From the NCBI RefSeq assembly GCF_009720365.1, contig NZ_ML769316.1, positions 248,001 through 312,000 on the forward strand: DNA of 64,000 nt, written 5' to 3'. This document shows, piece by piece, positions 44,484 to 52,617 of the stretch (positions are counted from its first letter, which is position 1; the number at the start of each line of letters is the position of its first letter). A model generated the notes under the pieces. It saw only the letters and a program-made list of their open reading frames with translations, searched no databases and was not told the DNA's origin. The stretch comes from Catellatospora paridis (GTDB taxonomy: Bacteria > Actinomycetota > Actinomycetes > Mycobacteriales > Micromonosporaceae). Position numbers and translations under genes: made by a program.

Positions 44484-45275
44484 CTAGACGACCGGCAGTT
44501 CACCGCCGTCGACTGTCAGGCTTACTCCGGTGACCCACTGAGCCCGGTCCGATGCGAGGTAGGCGACGGCCTCGGCGATGTCGCGCGGATCTCCGGGACG
44601 ACCCAGAGGGACGCCCGCTGTGGTGGCGGCAAGCGGGACGTCCATCGCGTCGGCGAAGTTCTGGCGGATCGCGTCGGCGCCCAGGGTGAGCACGTTGCCG
44701 GGGATGATCGTGGTGACGCGGATTCCGGCAGGCGCGAGCTCGGAAGCGAGCGCTTTGCTGTAGGTGTTCAGGGCGGCCTTGGCGGCACCGTAGTGAGCCA
44801 ATGGCGGCGCCGGCGTGAGGGCCGCTCCCGATGAGATGTTGACGATCACGGCGCCCGGCCCGGCTTCGCGTAGCGCCGGTAGCAGCGCGTTGTTGACCCT
44901 CACGGCGGACAGGTAGTTGAGGTTGAGTGCGTCGATCCATTCCTCATCGGGGATGGATGAGATGCCCCCGATGTGGGCGCGTGCCGCTGCCGCGTTATTG
45001 ACCACGATGTCGACGCCGCCGAGTTCGTCGAGCGCTGCCTCAGTGAATGCCTGCACGCCTGCGAGCGTGCTGATGTCGCCCTGAATGAAGGTGGCGGCCT
45101 TGGGCGTCTCGTCGGTGGGGTTACGCGCCGTGGTGACGACGGTCGCGCCGCCGTCGAGCAGCCGCTGCACGATGGCCGCGCCGATCCCGCGAGAGCCTCC
45201 CGTGACGATCGCGCGCTTTCCTGCGAACTCAGTGGTGTCGGGTGAAGTGCTGGTTCTGAACATACGGCCAACCAT
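44484..45275 (-). CDS. short-chain dehydrogenase/reductase
   Basis: A classical SDR of about 260 residues. It has NAD(P)-binding AIVTGGSRGIGAAIVQRLLD, TARNP after beta-2 (Arg suggests NADPH), IVVNNAAAARAHIG, INSS-type VIVNISSGAA, catalytic YGAAKAAL, and IIPGNVLTLGAD. The C-terminus WVTGVSLTVDGG is typical. The substrate is unknown. ATG 45263 (MFRTSTS) is an alternative start. It is divergent from a TetR regulator and the shared region holds a clear palindrome, so it is very likely repressed by that regulator. Confidence 0.88.
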   Translation of the reverse strand: MVGRMFRTSTSPDTTEFAGKRAIVTGGSRGIGAAIVQRLLDGGATVVTTARNPTDETPKAATFIQGDISTLAGVQAFTEAALDELGGVDIVVNNAAAARAHIGGISSIPDEEWIDALNLNYLSAVRVNNALLPALREAGPGAVIVNISSGAALTPAPPLAHYGAAKAALNTYSKALASELAPAGIRVTTIIPGNVLTLGADAIRQNFADAMDVPLAATTAGVPLGRPGDPRDIAEAVAYLASDRAQWVTGVSLTVDGGELPVV

Positions 45276-45280
45276 AACAG

Positions 45281-45303
45281 GTTCTGGACCGATCGTTCAG
45301 AAC
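45281..45303. promoter_or_regulatory. TetR operator between SDR and regulator
   Basis: An imperfect 23-bp palindrome GTTCTGGACCGATCGTTCAG-AAC centred in the 44-bp gap, with 6-bp perfect outer arms GTTCTG/CAGAAC and a GACCGATCGTTC core typical of TetR operators. A second half-like GTTCTGAAC (45253-45261) overlaps the SDR start. Confidence 0.7.
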
Positions 45304-45319
45304 TCCGTACCATGGAGGC

Positions 45320-45904
45320 ATGGGGCGACCACGGAAGTTCAGCGAGCAAGACGTCCTGGCCACTGCGCGCCGGCAGTTCAATGAAACCGGCTACCACGGC
45401 ACCTCGGTCGACGATCTCTCCCGCGCGACGGGGCTCAGCAAGGGAAGCCTCTACGCCGCGTTCGGCGACAAGGAGGCCCTGTTCCAGCGAGTGTTCGAGG
45501 AGTACTGCGCAAACTCCGAGGAGGGCGCCGCCGCCCTGCTCGAAGGGCCGGAGGACCAGGCGCTCGACCGCCTCCGCAGATGGCTCACGGTGCCGGACAA
45601 CCACACCGGTCGGCATGGCTGTCTGCTGGCCAAGGCCACGGCCGAACTGGCGTCGGAGAACGATGCCATCGCGACCAGGTCACTCGCGGCGTACGAAACG
45701 CTGCTCGACAGCTGCCGCCAGCTTGTCGAGCAGGCACAGCGCGCCGGGCACCTGGATCCGGCCGCCGACGCCGAGGTGCTCGGCGGACTGATCCTCACCA
45801 CGCATCGCGGGCTCGAAGCGCTCGCCAAGGCAGGGGTCGACGCGAAGACCAGGAACCGAATCGCCGACGCCGCGATCGACAGCATCGCACTGCGAGTTTC
45901 TTGA
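45320..45904 (+). CDS. TetR family transcriptional regulator
   Basis: A 194-residue repressor. The N-terminal HTH is canonical (FSEQDVLATARRQFNETGYH, TSVDDLSRATGLSKGSLYAA, FGDKEALFQRVFEEY). The helical ligand-binding domain follows, with CLLAKATAELASENDAIA. It resembles the TetR_C_16/AcrR group that controls a divergent SDR gene. Start at ATG 45320; GGAGG is unusually close to it (one base), so translation may be weak or leaderless. Confidence 0.88.
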   Translation: MGRPRKFSEQDVLATARRQFNETGYHGTSVDDLSRATGLSKGSLYAAFGDKEALFQRVFEEYCANSEEGAAALLEGPEDQALDRLRRWLTVPDNHTGRHGCLLAKATAELASENDAIATRSLAAYETLLDSCRQLVEQAQRAGHLDPAADAEVLGGLILTTHRGLEALAKAGVDAKTRNRIADAAIDSIALRVS

Positions 45905-46039
45905 CCCTGGAGCCGGCAGTTCCCGTCTGCGGCGCGGCAGACCTTGGTGCTCAGTCCTCTGCGGGAGCGGCCGGTGGCCACCGTGGTTCCCGCCGATTCC
46001 TTGCTGCTGTCACCTCGGCCGCCAAGGCCCGAATAGGCT

Positions 46040-46320
46040 GGCGGCTCGGCCCGGCTGGAGGCTTCTACGACTTCGTGCAGGAGGTGGCGGGATGGTGCCG
46101 GTCTGGAGTCCGCGCATCGTCCTGAGCCGGTGAGCTGGCTGTGGTCGGCCTCGATCGGGTTGTTCACATAGCGTTCGACGTGGTGCCACGCCTGCGGGAC
46201 CAGTTCATCCAGCACAGCGGGTTACACCGCTGAGGCATCGGTCACGACCTCGGCCGGCGTGACCTTCAACGTCGACAGTCCCCGGCGGAAGAACCTGCGG
46301 GCCGCAGCGGCATCGCAGCG
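46040..46320 (-). pseudogene. IS6-family transposase, C-terminal remnant
   Basis: Reading leftward: CDAAAARRFFRRGLSTLKVT, PAEVVTDASAV, an in-frame TAA at 46222-46224 where Tyr is expected, then PAVLDELVPQAWHHVERYVN and NPIEADHSQL. This is the end of an IS6-type DDE transposase (VVTD... Y-P... W-H-E-Y-NN-IE-DH). After the DHSQL motif the sequence degenerates. It is inactive because of the nonsense codon and the missing N-terminus. Confidence 0.65.
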
Positions 46321-46324
46321 GGCG

Positions 46325-46706
46325 GACACGGGCAGGTCGCCCCAGCCCCAGTACGCGGTCGGCACGGCGGACTTGATCCCGACGGTGTCGAGCGGGTCGA
46401 TCTCTGTTCGTCGACGGTGCACAGGTGCGCCCAGTCGTCGCCGAAGTCGAAGACGTAAGCGAACTGATCCCCCGGCGCGAGGCGGTTCAGCTTCGTGGCC
46501 GAGCTGTCGAGACTGCCGTCGGGGGCGTCGCCGTCCCACTGTTCCAGAGCGGTGACGGCGGTGCCGTCGGCCAGGGTGAACATGTGCATGTGGGCCAGGT
46601 CCCAGCGCGCGAACGCCGCGTCGATGGCGTGGGCCAGCTGGGCGAAGGTGTGCGACGGCGCGGCGGCGAAGCCCCGGCCAGTAGTCGTCGCCTCGGCCCG
46701 ACACAA
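46325..46706 (-). pseudogene. pRiA4b ORF-3-like protein, frameshifted
   Basis: The minus strand encodes HTFAQLAHAIDAAFARWDLA, HMHMFTLADGTAVTALEQW and FAYVFDFGDDWAHLCTVDEQ. A one-base shift near 46405 moves to IDPLDTVGIKSAVPTAYWGW and GDLP. These match the plasmid pRiA4b Orf-3 family (F-DFGDDW-H, P-YWGWGD-P). Its last residues are replaced by an IS6 scrap. It is a broken gene of unknown function. Confidence 0.65.
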
Positions 46707-46769
46707 CTATGGCCGAGTGCCGGCGACGGCGTTGCCGTACGTCGCTGCTGCACGGCAACGGCGGGATCA

Positions 46770-46886
46770 AACCCCCAGCGAGCACCGCGATGCTGGCGAA
46801 GTTCAGGGCGCGTTCCAACGCGGGACTTACGCCGGTCATCAGCGTACGCAATCGGTTGATGGTGCGGACCCGGTCCTCGCGCACCG
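46770..46886 (-). pseudogene. IS110-family transposase, internal scrap
   Basis: About 38 codons reading REDRVRTINRLRTLMTGVSP and ALERALNFASIAVL, typical of the middle of IS110 transposases (DRVRAINRLRGLL..PALERA). It lies between the SMI1/KNR4 gene and the pRiA4b pseudogene. Confidence 0.5.
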
Positions 46887-46907
46887 GCCGCGGTTGATGA
46901 CCTCCGG

Positions 46908-47486
46908 CTAGACGTAGTCGCCCCAGAACCGCACGGTGGCCGGGGTGTCGCGGAACTCCCTGCCGACGTACTCGGCCAGGTCTGGGCCGTAGACGATGAT
47001 GTCGGTCAACCGGTGGATGGATAGCACCGGGTTCCCGCTCGACCCGTGTCCTGCGGGTAGGTATCGGTGGGCGTAGACCGGCACCATTCGGGGCACCTGG
47101 GCGAGGCGACCGCGGGCCTTGTCCAGGACAGCGGCCGGATCGGCGGGGCGCCTGCCCCAACCCTCGGGCCAGTGGCCGGCACCGATTTCTTCCAACGCGC
47201 TTTCGGTCGGCCAGGAGACCTGTTCGCGCAGCGTTTCGGACTGAAGTTCACGCCAGTTGGGCCAGCCCCAGGAAACGCGGTCCGGGTGATCGCAGTGGCC
47301 CCGCGCCCAGAGGGGCAGCCCTGCGGTGAGGAAGGCACGATGGTCGTCGGCGAACACGAACCCGAACTCGGCCTCGGCAGCGGCGAACTCGGCGTCGGAA
47401 AGTCCTGGACCGAACTCCACCGATCCCAGTTGGCGTAGGCGGCGTGCCGCCTCGCTTCCCAGTGCCGTGCCGGCTGCATCAACCAT
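46908..47486 (-). CDS. SMI1/KNR4 family protein
   Basis: A 192-residue protein with the SMI1/KNR4 (SUKH) fold pattern: [56 protein letters not shown] and a C-terminal [40 protein letters not shown] proteins often act as immunity proteins against contact-dependent toxins, but no toxin is adjacent. ATG 47486 is chosen because it precedes the conserved region. A scrap-filled region follows, so the downstream partner may have been lost. Confidence 0.8.
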   Translation of the reverse strand: MVDAAGTALGSEAARRLRQLGSVEFGPGLSDAEFAAAEAEFGFVFADDHRAFLTAGLPLWARGHCDHPDRVSWGWPNWRELQSETLREQVSWPTESALEEIGAGHWPEGWGRRPADPAAVLDKARGRLAQVPRMVPVYAHRYLPAGHGSSGNPVLSIHRLTDIIVYGPDLAEYVGREFRDTPATVRFWGDYV

Positions 47487-47794
47487 CCGAGCAGCGTAGA
47501 TCGCTCCGCCGCGAGGGGCGAGGAGGTTTCGGCCGCTCAGCCCACGGCCTACCTCCACGCCACCAGGCGCGGCCCCAGCTCCATCAGCCCTCGTACAGTG
47601 AAAGCGGCCGCCGCGACGGCCGGGTCAGAAACCTAGGCCGTCCGTCGCACGACAGCTGGTATCGAAACGTCGCACATCTGGTGGCTAGGCACCGACGGCA
47701 TGAGGGTGTGTGCTGTCCCGGTAGATGCTTGACAGTGATCGCGTTCAAGCAGGTAGTCGCGCTTCGCGGCATGTGCGGGCGTTGCGAGGGGGAC
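47487..47794. other. gene-free stretch with repeat copy
   Basis: No gene recognised. It carries the first copy of the 29-bp repeat (47709-47737). Confidence 0.4.
47709..47737 (+). repeat. 29-bp repeat, copy 1 (IS-end-like)
   Basis: TGTGCTGTCCCGGTAGATGC continuing TTGACAGTG. It recurs at 48800-48828 with one mismatch, in the same orientation, on either side of the phosphotransferase gene. The sequence resembles the terminal repeats of IS481-type elements; no transposase is present between the copies. Confidence 0.7.
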
Positions 47795-48670
47795 TTACGC
47801 GGGGTCAAAGCCGAGCGCGGCAAGGCGCTGGCGGGCATCGTTGAGGCCCTTGTCGTTCTCGGCCGGGTCGATTCCGCCAGTGAGGTCGTTGGTGGCCAAT
47901 CGCCCGGCGAAGTACGCGCCTTGAATGGCTTCCCGAAAGCGCCGGAAGGCATCCAGGTACCGCATCTCCTGGGCGGCGAGCGGTCCCCGTGACTGGTAGG
48001 TGGACAGGAACGCCGATGCATGGCCAGGTCCGCCCAGGTACATCACGGCAGACGCGACGTCGTAAAGCACTGGACCCCGCCGTGCCCCGGCCCAATCGAT
48101 CAGCCCGGTCACGCCCGTCTTGTCATCGTGGATGAACGCTCCGGGCACGGGATCGGTGTGCAACACCGACCAGGTGACGGTCAGTGGGTCGGTCTCGTCT
48201 CGTACTGCCTTGATGGCAGCCACGAGCCAGGGATGAGCCTCGACTCCTGGCATCTGCGGAGAGAGCCGGTCCAGTGCGAACGTGGCGGTGCTCGGCCCCA
48301 TGGCCGGGTTGCCAGCGGCGTGGACACCGGCCAGCGTGCTGGCAATCCACTCCTGCTCCTCGTCGGTTTCGCCGTCCAGTTCGCGGCCGGGCACATGCTT
48401 GAGGAGAGCCAGACCATGCTCGGCCAGGACGATCCGGCCATCACGAGTGGGGACAGGGGGGCCGGTGACGAACCCGGCCTCAGCGAGCGCGGTGGCGGCC
48501 TCGGCCCCCGCCACCAGATCCGCAACCGCCGTCGACGAAACCGACTTGGCAACGAAGGTGGATCCTTTGTGCTCGACCAACCACGTCTCTGAGTTGATGC
48601 CGCCGCCCAGCGGCCTCACTTGAGCCGCCTCCATGTCCCAATGCCTTGCCAGGATCTCCGTCGGGTCCAT
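47795..48670 (-). CDS. aminoglycoside phosphotransferase-like kinase
   Basis: A 291-residue kinase-fold protein of the phosphotransferase (APH) family. It has PLGGGINSETWLVEHKGSTF (glycine-rich loop), VAKSV with the lysine, the catalytic-loop motif VLHTDPVPGAFIHDDKTGVT (H-x-D-x-x-x-x-N-like, here with Gly/Ala/Phe before Ile), and LIDWAGARRGPVLYDVASA (DFG-equivalent D-W). The usual Asn of the catalytic loop is replaced (PGAFIHD), so activity may be altered. ATG 48670 is used; GTG 48673 directly upstream has better spacing to GAGAGG. Confidence 0.82.
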   Translation of the reverse strand: MDPTEILARHWDMEAAQVRPLGGGINSETWLVEHKGSTFVAKSVSSTAVADLVAGAEAATALAEAGFVTGPPVPTRDGRIVLAEHGLALLKHVPGRELDGETDEEQEWIASTLAGVHAAGNPAMGPSTATFALDRLSPQMPGVEAHPWLVAAIKAVRDETDPLTVTWSVLHTDPVPGAFIHDDKTGVTGLIDWAGARRGPVLYDVASAVMYLGGPGHASAFLSTYQSRGPLAAQEMRYLDAFRRFREAIQGAYFAGRLATNDLTGGIDPAENDKGLNDARQRLAALGFDPA

Positions 48671-48971
48671 CACGAGTGGCAACCTCTCATGCGGCTGTCG
48701 GCCAGTCCAGTCATCGGCATGTGCGGACGGGTGGACCCTGTTCAGCGGAGGTCGGCTGGCAGAGCCCGCCGGGCAGGCCCGGCAAACCATGATCGCGAGT
48801 GTGCTGTCTCGGTAGATGCTTGACAGTGGCGTCCCCGTTGCTGCTTGACATGATCGTAGGGTCGGCTCAGGTGTCGATGCTCGGAGGTGACGGCTGGCTG
48901 AACCGGCGCAGCGGTCCGATTCGAAGGTTCCACCTCCGGTCAGTGCTGCCGCGGAACTGCCCCGCCTCGGA
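48671..48971. other. gene-free stretch with repeat copy
   Basis: No supported gene. Contains the second 29-bp repeat (48800-48828) and, 12 bases after it, a further TGCTTGACA. Confidence 0.4.
48800..48828 (+). repeat. 29-bp repeat, copy 2
   Basis: Second copy of the repeat at 47709-47737, differing by one base (TGTGCTGTCTCGG). Same orientation, about 1.09 kb apart. Confidence 0.7.
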
Positions 48972-49991
48972 TCAGCGTCCACCACTGTCACCAGCGTCGC
49001 GTAGCCGGATGATGTACGCCGCAGTCAGCGCAACGCCCCGATCCTCGTCCTGCGTCAGCTCCGCGAGGGTGCGGAAGGCGGTGCTGCCCGGGATGCCCGC
49101 GAGCGCCTGGGTCAGCCGTCGGCGCGCGGACGAGTCGGCGGCACCGGAGTCGAGGTGAGCGATGAGCCCGGTGGCGATTCGGTCGGCCAAGGCGGGGTCG
49201 CCGGCCAAGGCGCTCAGGGCGTCGGCCGCGTCGACGTCGTTGACCTCTGCGACGACCATGTCGATGAGTGTCGGGATGGTGTCTGTCACGCCGTGCGGGC
49301 CGAGCGCCAGGGCTGCGTACCTGCGGACCACGATGTCGGCGTTGGTGAGTGCGTCGTGCAGCAGTGTGTTCGCCGCATCGTTGCCGATCGCGGCGATGGC
49401 TTGCACGGCACGTTTGCGTACCTCGGCCTCTGGCGCTGCGAGGCCCTGCGCGAGCAGCGCCAGCCCGTCGTCGCCCGAACGTGCCAGTGCCCAGCGCAGG
49501 GCTCCGGCTACGTTCGGGTCGGTCTCGCTCAGCGCCGCTTCGACCAGTGCCTCGACCGGCGTGCGGTCCCCGGCTGCCGAGGCCAGTGCCGCGCGTTGGC
49601 GCTTGCCGGCGCTGTCCGACCCCAGCGCCTGCAGCAATGCGACGATCTGCAGTACGTCTTCCCAGCCGGTGGGCTCTGCGGCGCCGATCCGGCGCAGCCG
49701 GGTGAGCAGTTCCGTTTCGTCCGCGATGCGGTCAAGCGTCTGCTGGATGAGGTCGTCGACGAGGCTTGAGGGTGTGAAGTCGGGATCGTCGAGGGCGCGC
49801 CCGACTTCGCGCAGCGACAGTCCCAGTGACCGCAGGCTCTCGATGTGGAAGATCCGCCGGATGTCCTCACCGGAGTACTCCCGGTAGCCGGTGCCGCTGC
49901 GCCCCGTCGGCCGTACCAGGCCGAGGGAGTCGTAGTGGCGGAGCATGCGGGCGCTGACCCCGGACCGCCGGGCCACCTCACCGATCAACAC
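48972..49991 (-). CDS. MerR regulator with HEAT-repeat C-terminus
   Basis: A 339-residue protein. Residues 1-70 are a MerR-type winged helix (LIGEVARRSGVSARMLRHYD, GLVRPTGRSGTGYREYSGED, RRIFHIESLRSLGLSLREVG), followed by a dimerisation coil. From about 120 a HEAT/ARM repeat array follows (VEALVEAALSETDPNVAGAL, LLHDALTNADIVVRRYAALA). MerR proteins usually sense small molecules in this region; a HEAT array suggests a protein ligand instead. GTG 49991 has GGAAGGA twelve bases upstream. It follows the separate HEAT gene by six bases. Confidence 0.85.
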   Translation of the reverse strand: MLIGEVARRSGVSARMLRHYDSLGLVRPTGRSGTGYREYSGEDIRRIFHIESLRSLGLSLREVGRALDDPDFTPSSLVDDLIQQTLDRIADETELLTRLRRIGAAEPTGWEDVLQIVALLQALGSDSAGKRQRAALASAAGDRTPVEALVEAALSETDPNVAGALRWALARSGDDGLALLAQGLAAPEAEVRKRAVQAIAAIGNDAANTLLHDALTNADIVVRRYAALALGPHGVTDTIPTLIDMVVAEVNDVDAADALSALAGDPALADRIATGLIAHLDSGAADSSARRRLTQALAGIPGSTAFRTLAELTQDEDRGVALTAAYIIRLRDAGDSGGR

Positions 49992-49997
49992 GTCCGA

Positions 49998-50666
49998 TCA
50001 TCCTTCCTTACCCGCCGCGCCCAGGGCCGCGACACGTTTTGCCTGCTCGACAGCGAGCTGGAAGCCTGCCTCCGGGTCGAGCCACAACTGTTGCGTGGCG
50101 AGCGCGTGCCGGCGCACGCCAGGGTCACGGTCCGTGGTCGCGGCGTGCACGATCGGCATGATCACCTCACCGAGCGCGATCAGCGCACGGCTGAGGCTCA
50201 ACTGCGTCTCGCGCCCGCCGCGCCCGAGTTGCGTCGCCAGGACTGCTGCCAACTCGGATTGTCCCCCTTCGGGCACCAGCACCACGGCCGCTCGCCAGGC
50301 GCTCTGCGCGACCGTGTCGTCGGTGTCGGTCAGCAGCGCCTGGGTGATCGCCGGCCACGCCTGCCGGTCCCCGATCTTCGACAGCGTGTGCAGGGCCTGG
50401 CTGCGCGCCTGCGCTTGCTCCGAGTGGAGCTCATCGATGACTTTGGGGACCGTGATCGACGGCGGCTGGCGGGTGAGTGCCCAGGTGAGCATCTCGCGTA
50501 CGTAGAACTCGGGTTCGATGGCGCACCGCTCGATGAGCTTGGCGACCGATCCCGGGTCGGGCGTCGTGCCGACCGCCAGGGCCGCCCGCAGCCTGACCGA
50601 CGGGTCGCGGTGCTCCAGGCCCCGGAGGGCTTGCATCATGTTCTTGTCCTGCTCCTGCGTGGTCAT
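49998..50666 (-). CDS. HEAT repeat protein
   Basis: A 222-residue protein made of HEAT repeats (LRGLEHRDPSVRLRAALAVG, CAIEPEFYVREMLTWALTRQ, LLTDTDDTVAQSAWRAAVVL, HAATTDRDPGVRRHALATQQ). No catalytic site. ATG 50666 has GGAGGTGGCG upstream. It is the first gene of a two-gene operon with the MerR-HEAT regulator, and its array resembles the regulator's C-terminus, so it may bind the regulator or compete for the same partner. Confidence 0.82.
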   Translation of the reverse strand: MTTQEQDKNMMQALRGLEHRDPSVRLRAALAVGTTPDPGSVAKLIERCAIEPEFYVREMLTWALTRQPPSITVPKVIDELHSEQAQARSQALHTLSKIGDRQAWPAITQALLTDTDDTVAQSAWRAAVVLVPEGGQSELAAVLATQLGRGGRETQLSLSRALIALGEVIMPIVHAATTDRDPGVRRHALATQQLWLDPEAGFQLAVEQAKRVAALGAAGKEG

Positions 50667-50691
50667 CGCCACCTCCTCCGCCACAGTGAAG

Positions 50692-50712
50692 ACCTTGTCA
50701 CTGTGTCAAGGT
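50692..50712 (-). promoter_or_regulatory. MerR-type operator of the HEAT operon
   Basis: A 21-bp palindrome ACCTTG-x-CAC-x-GTG-x-CAAGGT lies 25 bp upstream of the operon start. A TTGACC -35-like hexamer overlaps its upstream edge, as in MerR-family promoters where the regulator sits between -35 and -10. Likely autoregulation. Confidence 0.75.
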
Positions 50713-51075
50713 CAAGCCTGGCGCAGGCTGGCACAGCCCGGCCGGGTCCCGGCCTTCCGGCGGCGCACTGCGAGCCAGTACGCGGCGACGCGGCGTAATC
50801 CACTGTCACGCTGTCGCCCCGCCGGGCCTGACTGTGCGGCGCTTCGTCACCAGCCGGCGCGAGCTGCCGGCGCTGGCGGCCGAACGGACCCGCCGACGAC
50901 CCTGGACTCGCCTCGGCCGGATCCTGCTCGAAGGCTGCGGTGGGCGACGCACCGAGTCCTGCGAACTCGTCGTGTACTCATGGCCAGGAGCACCACGCTC
51001 GACGCCGTCGCCAGGCCCGGTCCAAGGTACGGGGTCGCAGCTCGTGCGTTGTCGTCGGCGACGCCGTGGGGCGAG
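50713..51075. other. gene-free stretch
   Basis: No gene recognised. A plus-strand frame from GTG 50834 (LPALAAERTRRRPWTRLGRI) is open but has no ribosome site or known family. It precedes the convergent end of the YCII gene. Confidence 0.4.
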
Positions 51076-51408
51076 CTACGCCGACTCGTGCAGCGGCCAC
51101 ACCTCGACGACTCCGTGCGCGATCGCGCACGGAGTCGCGGACACGGCTTCGATCGCCTCGTCGAGCGAGGCCGCCTCGATGAGGGCGAACCCGGCAACCG
51201 GAAGCGCAGCCGACATGAACGGCCCCTTCTCGACGACCACCCCGGTGGCGTCATGATTTCTCACCTGTACGGGCGAGCCGGCGATTCCCGACTCGGCGCC
51301 GGCCTCTTGCAGCCGCGCATCATGGGCGTGCGCCTGATCGCGCAGCTCAGCGGCGGTGCGGTCGTATCCGGCCTGGTCGCCGTATCCGATCGTCAGGAAT
51401 TTCGCCAT
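51076..51408 (-). CDS. YCII-related protein
   Basis: A 110-residue protein of the YCII/DGPF family: MAKFLTIGYGDQAGYDRTAA, VVEKGPFMSAALPVAGFALI, EAASLDEAIEAVSATPCA and VVEVWPL. The usual pattern (K-F-L..YGD...; DGPF replaced by EKGPF; GF-LIEA-s-eEA-) is kept. Function in the family is mostly unknown; some are dehydrochlorinases. ATG 51408 has GGAAGGA nine bases upstream. Likely cytoplasmic. Confidence 0.82.
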   Translation of the reverse strand: MAKFLTIGYGDQAGYDRTAAELRDQAHAHDARLQEAGAESGIAGSPVQVRNHDATGVVVEKGPFMSAALPVAGFALIEAASLDEAIEAVSATPCAIAHGVVEVWPLHESA

Positions 51409-51591
51409 GACGGGGTCCTTCCGCGGCAGGGGGTCACCGAGCCTGGCCCGGCCGGTGACGGTGACATCTACCGACTCACCGATCGGGCGGGCGATGAAAC
51501 CTCCGAAGCATGCCTGCGGGTTCGGCGGGCCCCGCCGAGCTGCTGGCATCCTGCCCGGCCGAAGCGGCATCCTCGCTGGCGGGCTTTCGCG

Positions 51592-51945
51592 TCAGGCTTG
51601 CACTGCCTTCAACACGTAGATGCACGCCTCGACCGGGCCGTGCGGTGTGTGCACCTCGGCGACGACTCGCTCGTACTGCGGACCTTCGAATTCGTCGAGC
51701 CGCGGCCAGTGGGCGGGCAGGTCGCCGGATTCGAAGACTTCGACGCTTACGCCCTCGCCGCCGGGGTCGAGGGCCAGCCCGGGGAACCCGAGGGCGCTCC
51801 CCCAGCCTTCGTCGATGAGCCGGCCGTGCACGTGTCCGGGGAACCAGCGGCCGGCAAGATCGCTCAGGTGATGATGGTTCGGCTTGCCCGGCGCAAGACT
51901 GCCGTAGGTCGCCAGGCGGTGAGTCGGGCCGAGATCATCACGCAC
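51592..51945 (-). CDS. gamma-glutamylcyclotransferase family protein
   Basis: A 117-residue GGCT-fold protein: LATYGSLAPGKPNHHHLSDL (the conserved YGSL loop), GRWFPGHVHGRLIDEGWGSA, LGFPGLAL, LDEFEGPQYERVVAEVHTP with the catalytic Glu (E in DEFEG) and ACIYVL. It may remove gamma-glutamyl groups as 5-oxoproline. Starts with GTG 51945. It is 183 bp upstream (in its direction) of the YCII gene and may share its transcript. Confidence 0.82.
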   Translation of the reverse strand: MRDDLGPTHRLATYGSLAPGKPNHHHLSDLAGRWFPGHVHGRLIDEGWGSALGFPGLALDPGGEGVSVEVFESGDLPAHWPRLDEFEGPQYERVVAEVHTPHGPVEACIYVLKAVQA

Positions 51946-52117
51946 CGGACAAGATTAACGCTGTCGCTCCCGCAGGCGGCGGACGAGGCCGGTGACCCCC
52001 GACACGGACACCGGCTTGGAGGCGTGACCGCGCCGGTGACCTGCGCCCGCCGTGCGCGGGTGCATGAAAAGGGCACGTCATGGGTACTTCTGCCGTTGCC
52101 TGACCGAGGAGGCCGCG

Positions 52118-52252
52118 ATGAGCCAGACACCTGAGGAGCCGGAAATCGTCCGTGAGGACGACGAAGACGAGATTCGCAAGCAGCGGGGACGCACCCCGCA
52201 CCCCATCGAGCCCGCGGAAGGGCCCGACGATCCGGAGTACACCGGCGGCTGA
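52118..52252 (+). CDS. small acidic protein (44 aa)
   Basis: A 44-residue, highly acidic protein: MSQTPEEPEIVREDDEDEIR followed by KQRGRTPHPIEPAEGPDDPE and YTGG. ATG 52118 has GAGGAGG at good spacing. No known family; probably disordered. Confidence 0.55.
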   Translation: MSQTPEEPEIVREDDEDEIRKQRGRTPHPIEPAEGPDDPEYTGG

Positions 52253-52617
52253 ACACGCCGGCGCCCCTACGCACGACATCCGACGCTACCGATGCGGCCT
52301 GACCAGGCGAAACGAAGCGATCACGGTCGATCATAAGCCCGGGTTGTCCAGTTTCCGACGAGCCCACGGCGGCGTACACGCGAAACAGCAGGTCGCCGGG
52401 CGGGCGTATCGCTGCGCCGCGATTCGGCAGACGCAACTGCGACAAGCGGATCACCTCCTTTGTCGACCGTCTGTGACAGAGAGTCGCGATGACGTCGCAC
52501 CCTGCCGTGCCAACGAGTCCAGCGGGCCGGGGTCACCCAGATCGACCCATCTCGAAAGTGAAAGGATTCGGGCGCAAGTCCGGCGCCACGCCGGACCACG
52601 ACCCCGAAGGAGTGGCC
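52253..52617. other. gene-free stretch with anti-SD hairpin
   Basis: No gene is certain. It contains a 14-base match to the 3' end of 16S rRNA (GGATCACCTCCTTT, 52448-52461) inside a small dyad (see findings). On the other strand this is a perfect Shine-Dalgarno followed by a GTG/TTG frame (RLPNRGAAIRPPGDLLFRVY), which would overlap the 44-aa gene. Confidence 0.4.

Noticed and set aside
51864-52454. Minus-strand frame starting at a perfect Shine-Dalgarno
   Set aside because: After about 50 residues it becomes Arg/Ser/Pro-rich and runs antisense to a good small gene and into GGCT; kept only as an observation on the hairpin.
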